From an uncultured Maribacter sp. (GTDB taxonomy: Bacteria; Bacteroidota; Bacteroidia; Flavobacteriales; Flavobacteriaceae): DNA of 64,000 nt. The stretch covers positions 372,001-436,000 of the forward strand of contig NZ_CANMRY010000001.1 of the NCBI RefSeq assembly GCF_947500405.1, in the 5' to 3' direction. The notes under the pieces were generated by a model, which was not told the origin of the DNA, did no database searches, and saw nothing but the letters and a program-made list of their open reading frames with translations. Position 1 is the stretch's first letter. Every line of letters begins with the position of its first letter. Positions 53,999 through 63,800 of this stretch are shown one piece after another. Both the position numbers and the translations under genes were made by a program.

Positions 53999-56900
53999 TT
54001 ATTGTTTAGTCGTTTCAATACTTACTGGACCTAACAATCCTGAAGGCTGTAATTTTGATTTCGGTTTGATATCATCTATAACTAACCAAGTATATTTTTC
54101 ATTTTCCGACCGTTGTTTGTCTTTTATCAATTGGTTTCGCCATAAATTAACTACTTCTATTTCCAATTGATTTTCTCCTTTTTTTAGTGCTTCTGAAATA
54201 TTTAAACGATAAGGCGCTATCCAAAGACCTCCCATCTCTTTTCCATTTAGTTTTACCTTAGCCATCACAGAAAGCTTTCCTAAATTCAAATAAAACGCTT
54301 TATTTTTAGGGAGTTTATCTATTGTAAAAGTGGTTGTATACGTTGCTGTACCAGAATAATATTTAATTTGCTCGTTTTCTGATGTAGACCAATCCTCTAA
54401 AGTATTAAAAACGATTGGTTCTTTAGGACCGATTTCCTTATTTGAGAAATCTACTGAAAACGGATTTTTCAATTCGCTTATTGTTTCAAATGCAGGAAAA
54501 TTTTCTGTATTTATTGGTTTTTCCAATAACTTATTGTCTCTAGCAAACACAATAAACCAACTCTGAGCCGCTTTTAATTGTAAAGGTATTTTTACTCCCG
54601 TTTTCGTGATTTCAAACTCTGGTAATGCTCTGATTTCTCCACTAACAGCATCCCAAAGTTGTGGTTTCAAATCTTTACGCACTCTAAAAACTGGAGATAA
54701 TTCTATGGTTTCATCACTTTGATTTGTGATAAAATAAATATCCATTTCTGGCGTAGTTCTATGTGTCCATAACACAGGTGTATCTTCAGAAACTTTAACA
54801 TCTTCTGCTAATTTTAGCTTTTCAAAGACTTCAGATAATTCGTAACCGTCTAACACTTTACCTTTACCGAATGCTTTATCCATTTTACCTTGGTTGTAGG
54901 TTCCACTCCATATTTTGTTGGCTATGGTTTTAACGATTTCGTCGCTTTCTGGATAATTTTGTAAACTCGGAGATTTTTCAGGTTTTTGTCCTAAAATGAC
55001 TCCTCCTTGTTGCACCAACTCTTCTATCTTTTTTAGTAATTCCGGTCGCATGGTTTTAAAAGGTGGTAAAACCATAACTTTATAAGACATACCATCTGGT
55101 AACACAAAACGTCCATCTTTTACAGACAATCTGTTTAGAATTACTTCGGCATTGATATAGTCATACGAATAGCCTTTTGGAATTTCAGGAACACGACCGC
55201 CCGTCATTATTGGCGTGTCTTCTCCAATAAAATAGCACACATCTGCTACATATTTACCTTGTTGTAACAAATGTTGGCAACGTCTTAAATAATCAAAATA
55301 AGTATCAGCTTGACTAAACCATGTGTTATGGCGATTGAATTCTGTACCAAACCAAGCATTCATTCCTGGCTTACGATTATCGTCTGGTTGGTGAATGTAT
55401 AAGTGCAAGACAAAATGATTGACACCTTCTGTTAACGACCAATCGCCTCGTTTTTTTAACATGGCTGGGTGTCTAAGGTATGTTTTTCGAGAAGAGGTAA
55501 ATGCTTCTGCAGACGTTATCGGTTTTCCGTATGTATGAGACGTTGATGAAGAGGCTTTACATTCTATATTACCCAATGTACCTTCGTTCCAAAACTCTCC
55601 AGATATCAAATCCGATTGTCCACCATACATCATAAACTCCCCAGGAAAACCCCAATGTCCATAGTTTTCTAACCAAGTTTTCAAATTATGTTTGTTACTT
55701 GCTTTTTTTAAGGCTCCGACATATTCATACGCTACATCATCAGCAATAGAGCGACGTAAATCCCAAAGAAAACGTTCTGATTCTTCTACACTTCCCACAA
55801 TTCGCCCCGACAAAACTGGTAAATATTTTACAGGATTGTAGGCATATTTTTCTTGAAATTTTACTTCATAATTGTCTGTCCAGTTTTGAGAACCCATTTC
55901 GTAACTATCTGCAATAACATATTTGAAAGCAGACTTACTTTCTTCTGGAATACGTTTTAACAATTCTCCCACGAAATTATCAAAATGATATTGGACAAGC
56001 TTGCTATTCATTTTATCAATTTCATACCCTACACCTTGAGGGGCTGCTGGAGCATTTTTTGTGCCTGTTGGTGTCATTCCCATTCGTAAAACAGTCCAAT
56101 TTCCTTTGGGTGCATTCCAGTTCAAATTCCCATTTTCATCAATTTTATTACTTATATCAATAACCTGATTTGGATCTAAACTCAATTCTTTAGATTGAAG
56201 TTCTTCTTGCCTGTTAAAAACATAAGTGTCCCATTTTGGTTTTGGCGTTGGGTGCATTTTACCCAATTGTTTTTCGATATATTTATCTAATACTGGTGCT
56301 TCAGAAATTGTAATTTCAGCAAAACCGAATGTTTTTTTACGAGAACTAAACTGACTACATTTTAATTTAAATTGCTGTGCTTTAACATCTGGTAACGTTG
56401 TTGCATAAGCCCCTTTTAAAATTGGCCCTACATTGGGAGTCATTTTAGAACGATCGAAAATAATTTTTTTGATTACTTGCTCTTTTCCATCAACAACCGC
56501 AAATACTTCTATTTGACATTTAAATTCTTGACTTGGTACTATTGAAATGGAACGCGCTTTAATTGATTCATCTAAATTGAAAGTTATCTCTAAAGCTTGC
56601 TTTCCTTGAACTTTAAAACGAGTGTCTGATTCTGTGTTTCCATCAATTAGTGCTTTTACATCTACATCATTCCAATTGGCAGTTACTTTGGTTGGAATGA
56701 ATTTTGTACTTTTTTGTTCTGTCTCAGATGCTTTAAAAGCTAAAGTATGTGTGTCTTGAAATTTTTCGTTTGGCTGTTTTAATTTAACGTTCACTAACTT
56801 ACCTCCTTCAACTTTCGTTTCACTAAAGGTTAAATACCGCATTGCTTTTTCAGAATCTACCCAAGGTCCACCACTCTGACTCCAACCTGGACAATTAAAA

Positions 56901-57232
56901 AAGCCTATATCTACACCAATTCGTTTTCCTTCTACAACCGCATGCACCATGTGCGACCACCACTCTTCACTTAACATAGGCACTTTTCCATCTTTACGAG
57001 CTGGGTTTATATTACCAATTAAGGCACCTCCAATTCCCGCTTTTTTCATCGCTTCTAAATCTTTGGTAATACCTGATTTAGAAATATCATCATTAATCCA
57101 ATACCAATAGCACCAGAGGTTGTTTTCTTTTTTAAGTTCTACAAAACCAGATTGAATGCTTTCATAGTTTTGAGAATTAATCTTTCCTACTGCAAATAAG
57201 GATAAACAAAAAAGCACTATTAATTTCTTCAT
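53999..57232 (-). CDS. GH106 alpha-L-rhamnosidase-type enzyme
   Basis: A 1077-residue protein with a signal peptide (cleavage after KINSQ, about residue 21). GH106 signs are NNLWCYWYWINDDISKSGIT, FFNCPGWSQSGGPW, DSYEMGSQNWT (E445) and SAEAFTSSRKTY (E576). It shares with the 38611 protein the galactose-binding-like insert at about 180-330 (KVTANWNDVDVKALIDGN, IKARSISIVPSQEFK). The C-terminal jelly roll ends LQPSGLLGPVSIETTKQ. The 3' end is duplicated at 51002-51190. It lies between two GH78 genes with gaps of 14 and 28 bp, so the three are one transcript. Confidence 0.9.
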   Translation of the reverse strand: MKKLIVLFCLSLFAVGKINSQNYESIQSGFVELKKENNLWCYWYWINDDISKSGITKDLEAMKKAGIGGALIGNINPARKDGKVPMLSEEWWSHMVHAVVEGKRIGVDIGFFNCPGWSQSGGPWVDSEKAMRYLTFSETKVEGGKLVNVKLKQPNEKFQDTHTLAFKASETEQKSTKFIPTKVTANWNDVDVKALIDGNTESDTRFKVQGKQALEITFNLDESIKARSISIVPSQEFKCQIEVFAVVDGKEQVIKKIIFDRSKMTPNVGPILKGAYATTLPDVKAQQFKLKCSQFSSRKKTFGFAEITISEAPVLDKYIEKQLGKMHPTPKPKWDTYVFNRQEELQSKELSLDPNQVIDISNKIDENGNLNWNAPKGNWTVLRMGMTPTGTKNAPAAPQGVGYEIDKMNSKLVQYHFDNFVGELLKRIPEESKSAFKYVIADSYEMGSQNWTDNYEVKFQEKYAYNPVKYLPVLSGRIVGSVEESERFLWDLRRSIADDVAYEYVGALKKASNKHNLKTWLENYGHWGFPGEFMMYGGQSDLISGEFWNEGTLGNIECKASSSTSHTYGKPITSAEAFTSSRKTYLRHPAMLKKRGDWSLTEGVNHFVLHLYIHQPDDNRKPGMNAWFGTEFNRHNTWFSQADTYFDYLRRCQHLLQQGKYVADVCYFIGEDTPIMTGGRVPEIPKGYSYDYINAEVILNRLSVKDGRFVLPDGMSYKVMVLPPFKTMRPELLKKIEELVQQGGVILGQKPEKSPSLQNYPESDEIVKTIANKIWSGTYNQGKMDKAFGKGKVLDGYELSEVFEKLKLAEDVKVSEDTPVLWTHRTTPEMDIYFITNQSDETIELSPVFRVRKDLKPQLWDAVSGEIRALPEFEITKTGVKIPLQLKAAQSWFIVFARDNKLLEKPINTENFPAFETISELKNPFSVDFSNKEIGPKEPIVFNTLEDWSTSENEQIKYYSGTATYTTTFTIDKLPKNKAFYLNLGKLSVMAKVKLNGKEMGGLWIAPYRLNISEALKKGENQLEIEVVNLWRNQLIKDKQRSENEKYTWLVIDDIKPKSKLQPSGLLGPVSIETTKQ

Positions 57233-57246
57233 AATTGTTTTTAAAA

Positions 57247-59613
57247 TTAGTTATAAGAAGCTGTTATTTGCCAATTACCTGGTTCAACTTGAAATTTTAA
57301 AAACTCATCATCTTCACTTTCAAAATCAAATGCATTTATTCGTTTTTTAAACTTGTTATTTTTCCAAATACTTTTACCGTTTACTTCAATCTTAGTTATA
57401 TTTTTTCCAGCTTTAGGAATGTAAATTGTTGCTGTTGTTTTTTCTGGAGAAATTAAGTTTAATTGATACTTATTTTCTGTTTTATGAACCTCTACAGTAA
57501 TATCTCCTTTAACTGAAGGCACAATTTGTTTTACAGAGCTCATGTGAACTAAATTTGGTTTTACCTCATATTTAGCCCAAGCTACGTCTATTGCTTTTAC
57601 ACCTGCAATGTATCTTGAAAGCACATAGTTTGGTGCATTCCATGCATGGTTATAGGTGCCACGCAATTTGGGTTGATATTTTTCATAAAGTGTTGTTAAC
57701 CATTTGCGATCAACTTGTTCTTGATAACGGTCTTTCATTCGTAGCAAGCCTTTATCATATTGCCCTGTAATCATGATTGCTTCTTCAGCTAGCCACTCCA
57801 TATGCGGACTTGATTTTTTTACAGGAACTAACACACTATCTACTAAAATAGTGTAATGTTCTTTTTTAGCTAATCCACTAATAATTGCTAAGGCACTCAC
57901 GCGCTCTTCTATCAATTTATTTTTAGATCCATAACGATTGCCTTGCCAATATTCTTTTTCAAAATTTTCTTTAATACTATTTATTCGACTGTCGTACCAA
58001 ATAATATCTTTAGTTTTACCCAAAGCTATTGCCATTTTTTTAGTGGCCTTTAGCGCCATAAAATACAACACCACATTTGTTGCAACAGAATCTGTATCTA
58101 TACCCCAATCTACCCAATTCGCATACCCTTTTCTGTGTTTTGGTAATCCGTTAGATTGCATGCTCCACAATTTTAAATAATTTAAAACAGCTGGATATGC
58201 ATTTTCAAGCGTAGCTTTGTCTCCTGTGTTATAGTAGTATTGCCAAATCCCTTGGTCTATATATTGCAAACTTTGCCCAGTTAACTCACTGCTTTTTCCT
58301 CGGTAAGCACCAAATCCAGGTGCTAACCCTTGAATTGTATCTCCAGCTCTGTAAGCAATGGTATTATCAATTCCTTTTTTTAATAGCAAACGCCCTGGCT
58401 CATCCAATGTATAAAAAACAGCTCCTGTTTGATCTGCAACATCGCCTACCCATAAACCACGTTCTCTATCTGGGCAATCCATATAACCATCTCTAGCACA
58501 AACATACAATGTGTTTCTAGCCATCCACCATAAACGTGTAAAATAAGGATCACTCGTTTCAAAAGTCCCTGTCATTTCTCCTACACCTGTCCAGCGGTAT
58601 TTTAGTTCTAAAACTTCCACACCTGGCGGAATTGTATACTCTACATTATGACCATTTATCCAAGAATAACTTTCAAATTCTTGCACACCATCTTTAGTAA
58701 TGTAAGTCCCTTTAAGCATATTAAACGGATTATCCATATCTGCGATAATGGTTTTACCTGCTTTACTATTTACTTTTAAATTAGGAGTAATTTGCTGATT
58801 AAAAGGAAGCTTTGCATGAATTACAACTAAAGAATCTGTAGTATTTTTATAAGGTAGTTCAATTTTATTGGATTCTAAGGTTAACGATTCATAATTAGCT
58901 AAACCTCTGTCATTCCATTGCGGAATAGCTCTTTTTACTAAAGTTCCCCAAGGTTTATTATTAGCTGCGCCTTTTTCAACAGGCTTACCCCAATTAGCAT
59001 CATCAAATGAATTTGAATACCAAGCAGCTTTAGACCAATCACCCATACTTTTTCGAGCATCGAACTTTACATTATAGGCATTTACTCTATTTGCACTTTT
59101 ACCTCCTCCTCCACTTTTAGCATCATAGGCAGGGTGCACTTTTAGCTTCCAATCGGCATTAGAAACCAACTCTTCCTCTCCTAAATTAGCATGAAATAAT
59201 AGACCTCCTTTTCCACTATCATCGTGTACTTTTCGGGTTCTACCCCAATACCAAACCAAAATAGCAATGGTATTTTCACCTTCTTTTAAATACTTTGTTA
59301 AATCTACCTCATCATAATAATTGGTATCCGGTGCAGCACCTCTAGCTAATCCGCCTTCAAACAAAACCATTTCTCCGTTAACCCAAAGCCAATATTTTGT
59401 ATCTACTGCAATTTTTGCTACTACATCTTTTGGTATTTTATTAAGGTTAAATGACTTTCTAAACGCTACCCAAGTATTTGCTGCCCCATCTTCTTGTTGC
59501 CAAATCCATTGTGCTCCTTCCCAGTTAGGTGTACTAGCAAACACCGAAGCAGAAGAAACAATAACCATTAATAATAGAAATATACCTTTATAGTATTTAA
59601 ATTTTATCCTCAT
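57247..59613 (-). CDS. Divergent GH78 family protein
   Basis: A 788-residue protein with a signal peptide (cleavage after SVFAS, about residue 27). It begins directly with a carbohydrate-binding jelly roll (WEGAQWIWQQEDGAANTWVA, YWLWVNGEMVLFEGGLARGA) and lacks the first sandwich domain of the other GH78 enzymes here. The catalytic block reads MDCPDRERGLWVGDVADQ (D379), and the C-terminal sandwich has EVKPNLVHMSSVKQIVPSVK. The second acid region differs (TTLYEKYQPKLRGTYNHAWN), so activity on rhamnose is likely but not certain. No lipobox is present. It lies 14 bp before the GH106 gene and 37 bp after the PKD protein. Confidence 0.85.
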   Translation of the reverse strand: MRIKFKYYKGIFLLLMVIVSSASVFASTPNWEGAQWIWQQEDGAANTWVAFRKSFNLNKIPKDVVAKIAVDTKYWLWVNGEMVLFEGGLARGAAPDTNYYDEVDLTKYLKEGENTIAILVWYWGRTRKVHDDSGKGGLLFHANLGEEELVSNADWKLKVHPAYDAKSGGGGKSANRVNAYNVKFDARKSMGDWSKAAWYSNSFDDANWGKPVEKGAANNKPWGTLVKRAIPQWNDRGLANYESLTLESNKIELPYKNTTDSLVVIHAKLPFNQQITPNLKVNSKAGKTIIADMDNPFNMLKGTYITKDGVQEFESYSWINGHNVEYTIPPGVEVLELKYRWTGVGEMTGTFETSDPYFTRLWWMARNTLYVCARDGYMDCPDRERGLWVGDVADQTGAVFYTLDEPGRLLLKKGIDNTIAYRAGDTIQGLAPGFGAYRGKSSELTGQSLQYIDQGIWQYYYNTGDKATLENAYPAVLNYLKLWSMQSNGLPKHRKGYANWVDWGIDTDSVATNVVLYFMALKATKKMAIALGKTKDIIWYDSRINSIKENFEKEYWQGNRYGSKNKLIEERVSALAIISGLAKKEHYTILVDSVLVPVKKSSPHMEWLAEEAIMITGQYDKGLLRMKDRYQEQVDRKWLTTLYEKYQPKLRGTYNHAWNAPNYVLSRYIAGVKAIDVAWAKYEVKPNLVHMSSVKQIVPSVKGDITVEVHKTENKYQLNLISPEKTTATIYIPKAGKNITKIEVNGKSIWKNNKFKKRINAFDFESEDDEFLKFQVEPGNWQITASYN

Positions 59614-59650
59614 TCTTACTTTATATTTTTGACTATGGTACTATTTCAAC

Positions 59651-60739
59651 CTATTTTGTAACCACATCCCAAACTTTAGAACGTATAGATTTACCATCTT
59701 TATTTTCTACCGTAAGAACTACGGTCCAGTGACCTGCAGTATTATATTTATGTGTTGGATTTTGCTTATCAGAAGTTGTTCCATCTCCAAAATCCCATGT
59801 CCAAGTTTTAATTTTGCCTAATGATTCATCTTTGAATGCGAAAACACGGCTGTCTCTATCCACCTCAACAAACGACCAATTTGCTTGTAACTGAGGTTTT
59901 AAATCTTCTGTGAGCGGCATTAACCTGAATGCGTTCAAAAAATCGCCATCATGAATCATGTTAAGCGTATGCGCTAGGTTAATAAAATCCTTCCTTTCTT
60001 TATTATCATTATCATAATCTAGAACGCACCACGACATAGCAATAAGCTCATTTTCTTTTAGTTCTGAAACAGCCGAACGATTCACGCCTTCAATAGCAGC
60101 ATAATCGAATGGTGTTATCCAAAACTCCATTTTGAGCAAACCGGGTTTTCCTTGTTCTAAGTTGTGCTTATAGGCAGCATTGGCGTGCGGAAAATCTTTA
60201 ATCCAAGGCGTATTTCCCCAAACCATGGCCCAGTCTTTATTTTTAGCAGGTATAAAAACATGGTAGTTTTGTGCATGTGCCCCATGTCCTCTAAAATGCA
60301 ACTCTTCAATAGGTATCCGATTTATATTTGCATTCCACTTTTTGATAAAATTACCACCAGAAACATCTGCATCTACCACCAATTCAAAAATATCTTGTTT
60401 AATATTCAGTTGCTCAAATTCCCAGAAATCATCAAAAATTTCTACATAGAAGTATAACCGATTTAAATCTTTTACCCATGCTACTTTTACGGTAATATCC
60501 AAGTCGGTTGCATCCAGATTAAACCCAATACCATTCATACTTTCTTTCATTTGGTCTAGACCAATTGCATAGGTATCTGGAACCAAATCCCAATCGGAAA
60601 AATTGCCATCTATACGTGGCATTTTATGTTGCGGAAATTGAAAAATGGGGTAAATAGTGTCTCTACTTTGGAAGCCATAAGATTCGAAAACCCCACAGCA
60701 GCAGATTATAGCCAATACAAAACAAAACAATGAACGCAT
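59651..60739 (-). CDS. Exported CBM9-like/PKD-domain protein
   Basis: A 362-residue protein with a signal peptide (VFESYGFQS, about residue 23; CCC near residue 13-15 could act as a poor lipobox). Residues about 35-260 resemble family 9 carbohydrate-binding-type domains found in DOMON/CBM9-like proteins (PRIDGNFSDWDLVPDTYAIG, LYFYVEIFDDFWEFEQ, ELVVDADVSGGNF). Residues about 280-362 are a PKD domain (WTWDFGDGTTSDKQNPTHKY). No catalytic residues are visible. It is placed between two GH78 genes, so it may hold the substrate or bind an oligosaccharide for them. I know no characterised member of this arrangement. Confidence 0.7.
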   Translation of the reverse strand: MRSLFCFVLAIICCCGVFESYGFQSRDTIYPIFQFPQHKMPRIDGNFSDWDLVPDTYAIGLDQMKESMNGIGFNLDATDLDITVKVAWVKDLNRLYFYVEIFDDFWEFEQLNIKQDIFELVVDADVSGGNFIKKWNANINRIPIEELHFRGHGAHAQNYHVFIPAKNKDWAMVWGNTPWIKDFPHANAAYKHNLEQGKPGLLKMEFWITPFDYAAIEGVNRSAVSELKENELIAMSWCVLDYDNDNKERKDFINLAHTLNMIHDGDFLNAFRLMPLTEDLKPQLQANWSFVEVDRDSRVFAFKDESLGKIKTWTWDFGDGTTSDKQNPTHKYNTAGHWTVVLTVENKDGKSIRSKVWDVVTK

Positions 60740-60833
60740 ATTTATTAATTTTTGTTAATTACAACTTATTACCTAGCTAAAAACCATCTATTTACCTTCT
60801 ATTTCCTACAAGTGAATCTTTTTAAATACTAAA

Positions 60834-63800
60834 CTAATTTTTATATGAAATTTTTAGTTCTTTTATTGACGGTGTCCGTATAGCATCTACAATAAACAAT
60901 CTACATTTTCTAGATTGAACAGAATCAAATTGATGAATTTTGTTCTCGCCGCAAGAAGTTCCTTTTACAATATCTTTCCAAGCACCGTAATCCCAATATT
61001 GTAATTTATAAGAAGTAATATTGTTCTCAAATTCATCTACAATGATTTGATTAAACGTTTGTGGTTTTATCCATTCTACTTCTAAATATTGATTTTTAGT
61101 TTCAGTAGCCAACCAACGGGTTTCCTCATCTTCATCATTTACTCTGAACGCTTCAAAAACAGGTAATTTTTCTGTTTTAATAAACATAGAAGAAGCATTC
61201 ATTCTACCTAAAGTTGCTAAGTTTTGCGACTCCACTATCGGATCAGGTAAAGATACTTCGGGTAATTCTTCTACATGGAAATCATAAATTCCTGAGACGA
61301 CATTATAAATAATATAGTTTCCTACGGTCTTATTTTTCTCAGTCCCTACAAAGGTGATACTTTCAGATTCATCAGCTAAAACACCACTTTCTTGTACACT
61401 CTTTTTACTCGTAGCCGGCAAATACACTTTTGCAGTAGTATTTACAGGTACTTCAATATGAAATGCTGCCCCTTTATCTTCTTTTTTCCAGTTCACAATA
61501 ACATTTCCATACATGGACTGGTATTCTGTGTTTGCAAAAGTTAAATTGCCTACGGGAGCAGGTTTAATCATCATGTTTTGCATTCCTAATTGTTCTGAGT
61601 TTGGACGAATACCTCCAAAACCTTTAATAAAATACCCACCAATACCTGTATAACACGTATGTATTTGACTATTACCAATGGCAGACCAACGTTCTGGCCA
61701 AACGGTTTTTCCTTGCTCTAAAAAATAGCCATAGCTTGGGTGATGTTTATCTTGTAATAGCTCATAAATTAAATCCATACGCTCTCCGTATTCTGTAAAA
61801 TATCGAGTATAAAGGGCTTGTCCTGAACTTCCTGTATCGTAATAAGGGAATTTATAGAGTACATTATCTTCCAGAACAGCTTCTACTTTTTCTTTTTCTG
61901 ATGCTGGTGTTACTCCTGCCAATAAAGCAAATGCTTGATCTACCTGTTGCCCTTTTACATACTTTCCGGTCTCCGCATTGTATGATAGTTTGTGAGTCGC
62001 TTCTCTCTGTACTTTTAACCTATCTGCATATTTTTTTGCATCTTCATTCTTACCTAAAACTTTTGCAATTTTTTCTGCATTATCTAACATAAAGGCATAC
62101 ACACAATTATTAAAATGAATAGCTTCTGCCGAATTAAAACTACTCCAAAAATTACCTCTTGGTGTACACCAATCACCTAAACCAGGAAATTCTCTTGCGC
62201 CTTGTTTTCCAGCTTTTAAAGCACCTCCTATTTTGTAATTTGAGTTATTAAACAACCATTGCATCCATTTTTGCATAGACTCATAATTGTCTTCTAATAC
62301 TTTTTTATCGCCTAACATTCTATAGGTTTCCCATACAGTTAATGGACTATTGGCTTTCCACATTAAAAACGGACGATCTTGTTCATTTATAACACCCCTT
62401 ATTTGACCATCAGTTACCTGAGCGTCTCGGGTGTATTGTAGATATTGATCCATATAGGCGCCACTCTCAAAATTTGGTAACGCATCTCCATACATTGCGG
62501 CTACCGTAACTTCTCCCCAACCACGGCGTTCACGATGCGGACAGTCCACCAAAATACCGTCCATGGTATTAGCCAAATACGTATTTAAATTGATTTGGTA
62601 AATTTGATTAAGCTGCTCATTTGAGGATGCAAATTTGCTAATTTGTTTACGATTGTTAGTAATAACGTAACCTTTAACGTCTTCTAATTTAGGCGCATAA
62701 TTTAAACCATAAACGGTAATCCACCTGCCACCAGCAACATTAAATCGATTTTGGAACTTTCCTTTTCCAGACTTCCCAAAAATATATTTACTCTTTTGGT
62801 TCCAGTTCATTACCTCCTCCGTTTGATCACTAATTTCAAACGTAATAGAATCGCCTTCTACACCATTATACAAATCCATTTCAAAGAAACCGGTGTAGTT
62901 TTCACCCATATCAATGCGGTAAGAGCCACTATCGTTTTTCTTAATGGCAATAGCTTTTAATTCTCTAAACTTTACTTGCGGTTCAACTATTTGTGCGCTC
63001 AACTGCGCAGTAATTGGAGTGTAAAGTGCACGAGACCCTTTACCCTTATCACCAAAGATACGTATGTTATTGCCTTTGGGTATTTTTGCATTCAGGGCAT
63101 TATAATCATAAACACTGGCGTTTATCCAATTATTGTCATCATATTCTGCGCTATTCCAATCGGGTTCTGCCTTTCTGGCGTCAATTGTTTCTCCTCCAAA
63201 ATGTAACACATCCCAATCACCATAATATTCACTATAGCTTTTTTTAGTTTTCCAAGTCGTATCAGATTTTAGGGTTATTTGCTCTCCTCCAGCTATAATT
63301 TCTGCTTGAGCCTTAAACACAAAAGGAATCTTTCTATATTCTTTAATTCGTCTCCATCTAGACCAACCCGCAGCATGCCAAATAGCAATGACATTATCCC
63401 CTTTTTTTAGTTTATCTGAAATGTCATAAGTTAAATAAGGAATTCTTTTTTTCATATATGAAGACACAGGATTCATCACATTTTCAGTAACCTTTTCTCC
63501 ATTTACATACAATTCGTGATACCCAAATGAGCCTACAAATACAAAAGCTGATGTAGCTTCTTCCTTTAATTCAAAATTCTTTCGATACCAGTTGTGGTCG
63601 GTTTTTTTCTGGTCTTCTTTCAAAATCCAATCGCCTTTCCAATCGGATTGTTTTAATAGTCCCATGGAAAAACTTGAAACTTCACTCCAATCTGAAATGT
63701 TACTATCTTTATCCCAAACTTTAACTTTCCAGTAGTATTGTTTAGCAGATTCTAGTGTATTGCCTTGATAGGTATTGTTAACAGATTGATTGGTTTCAAT

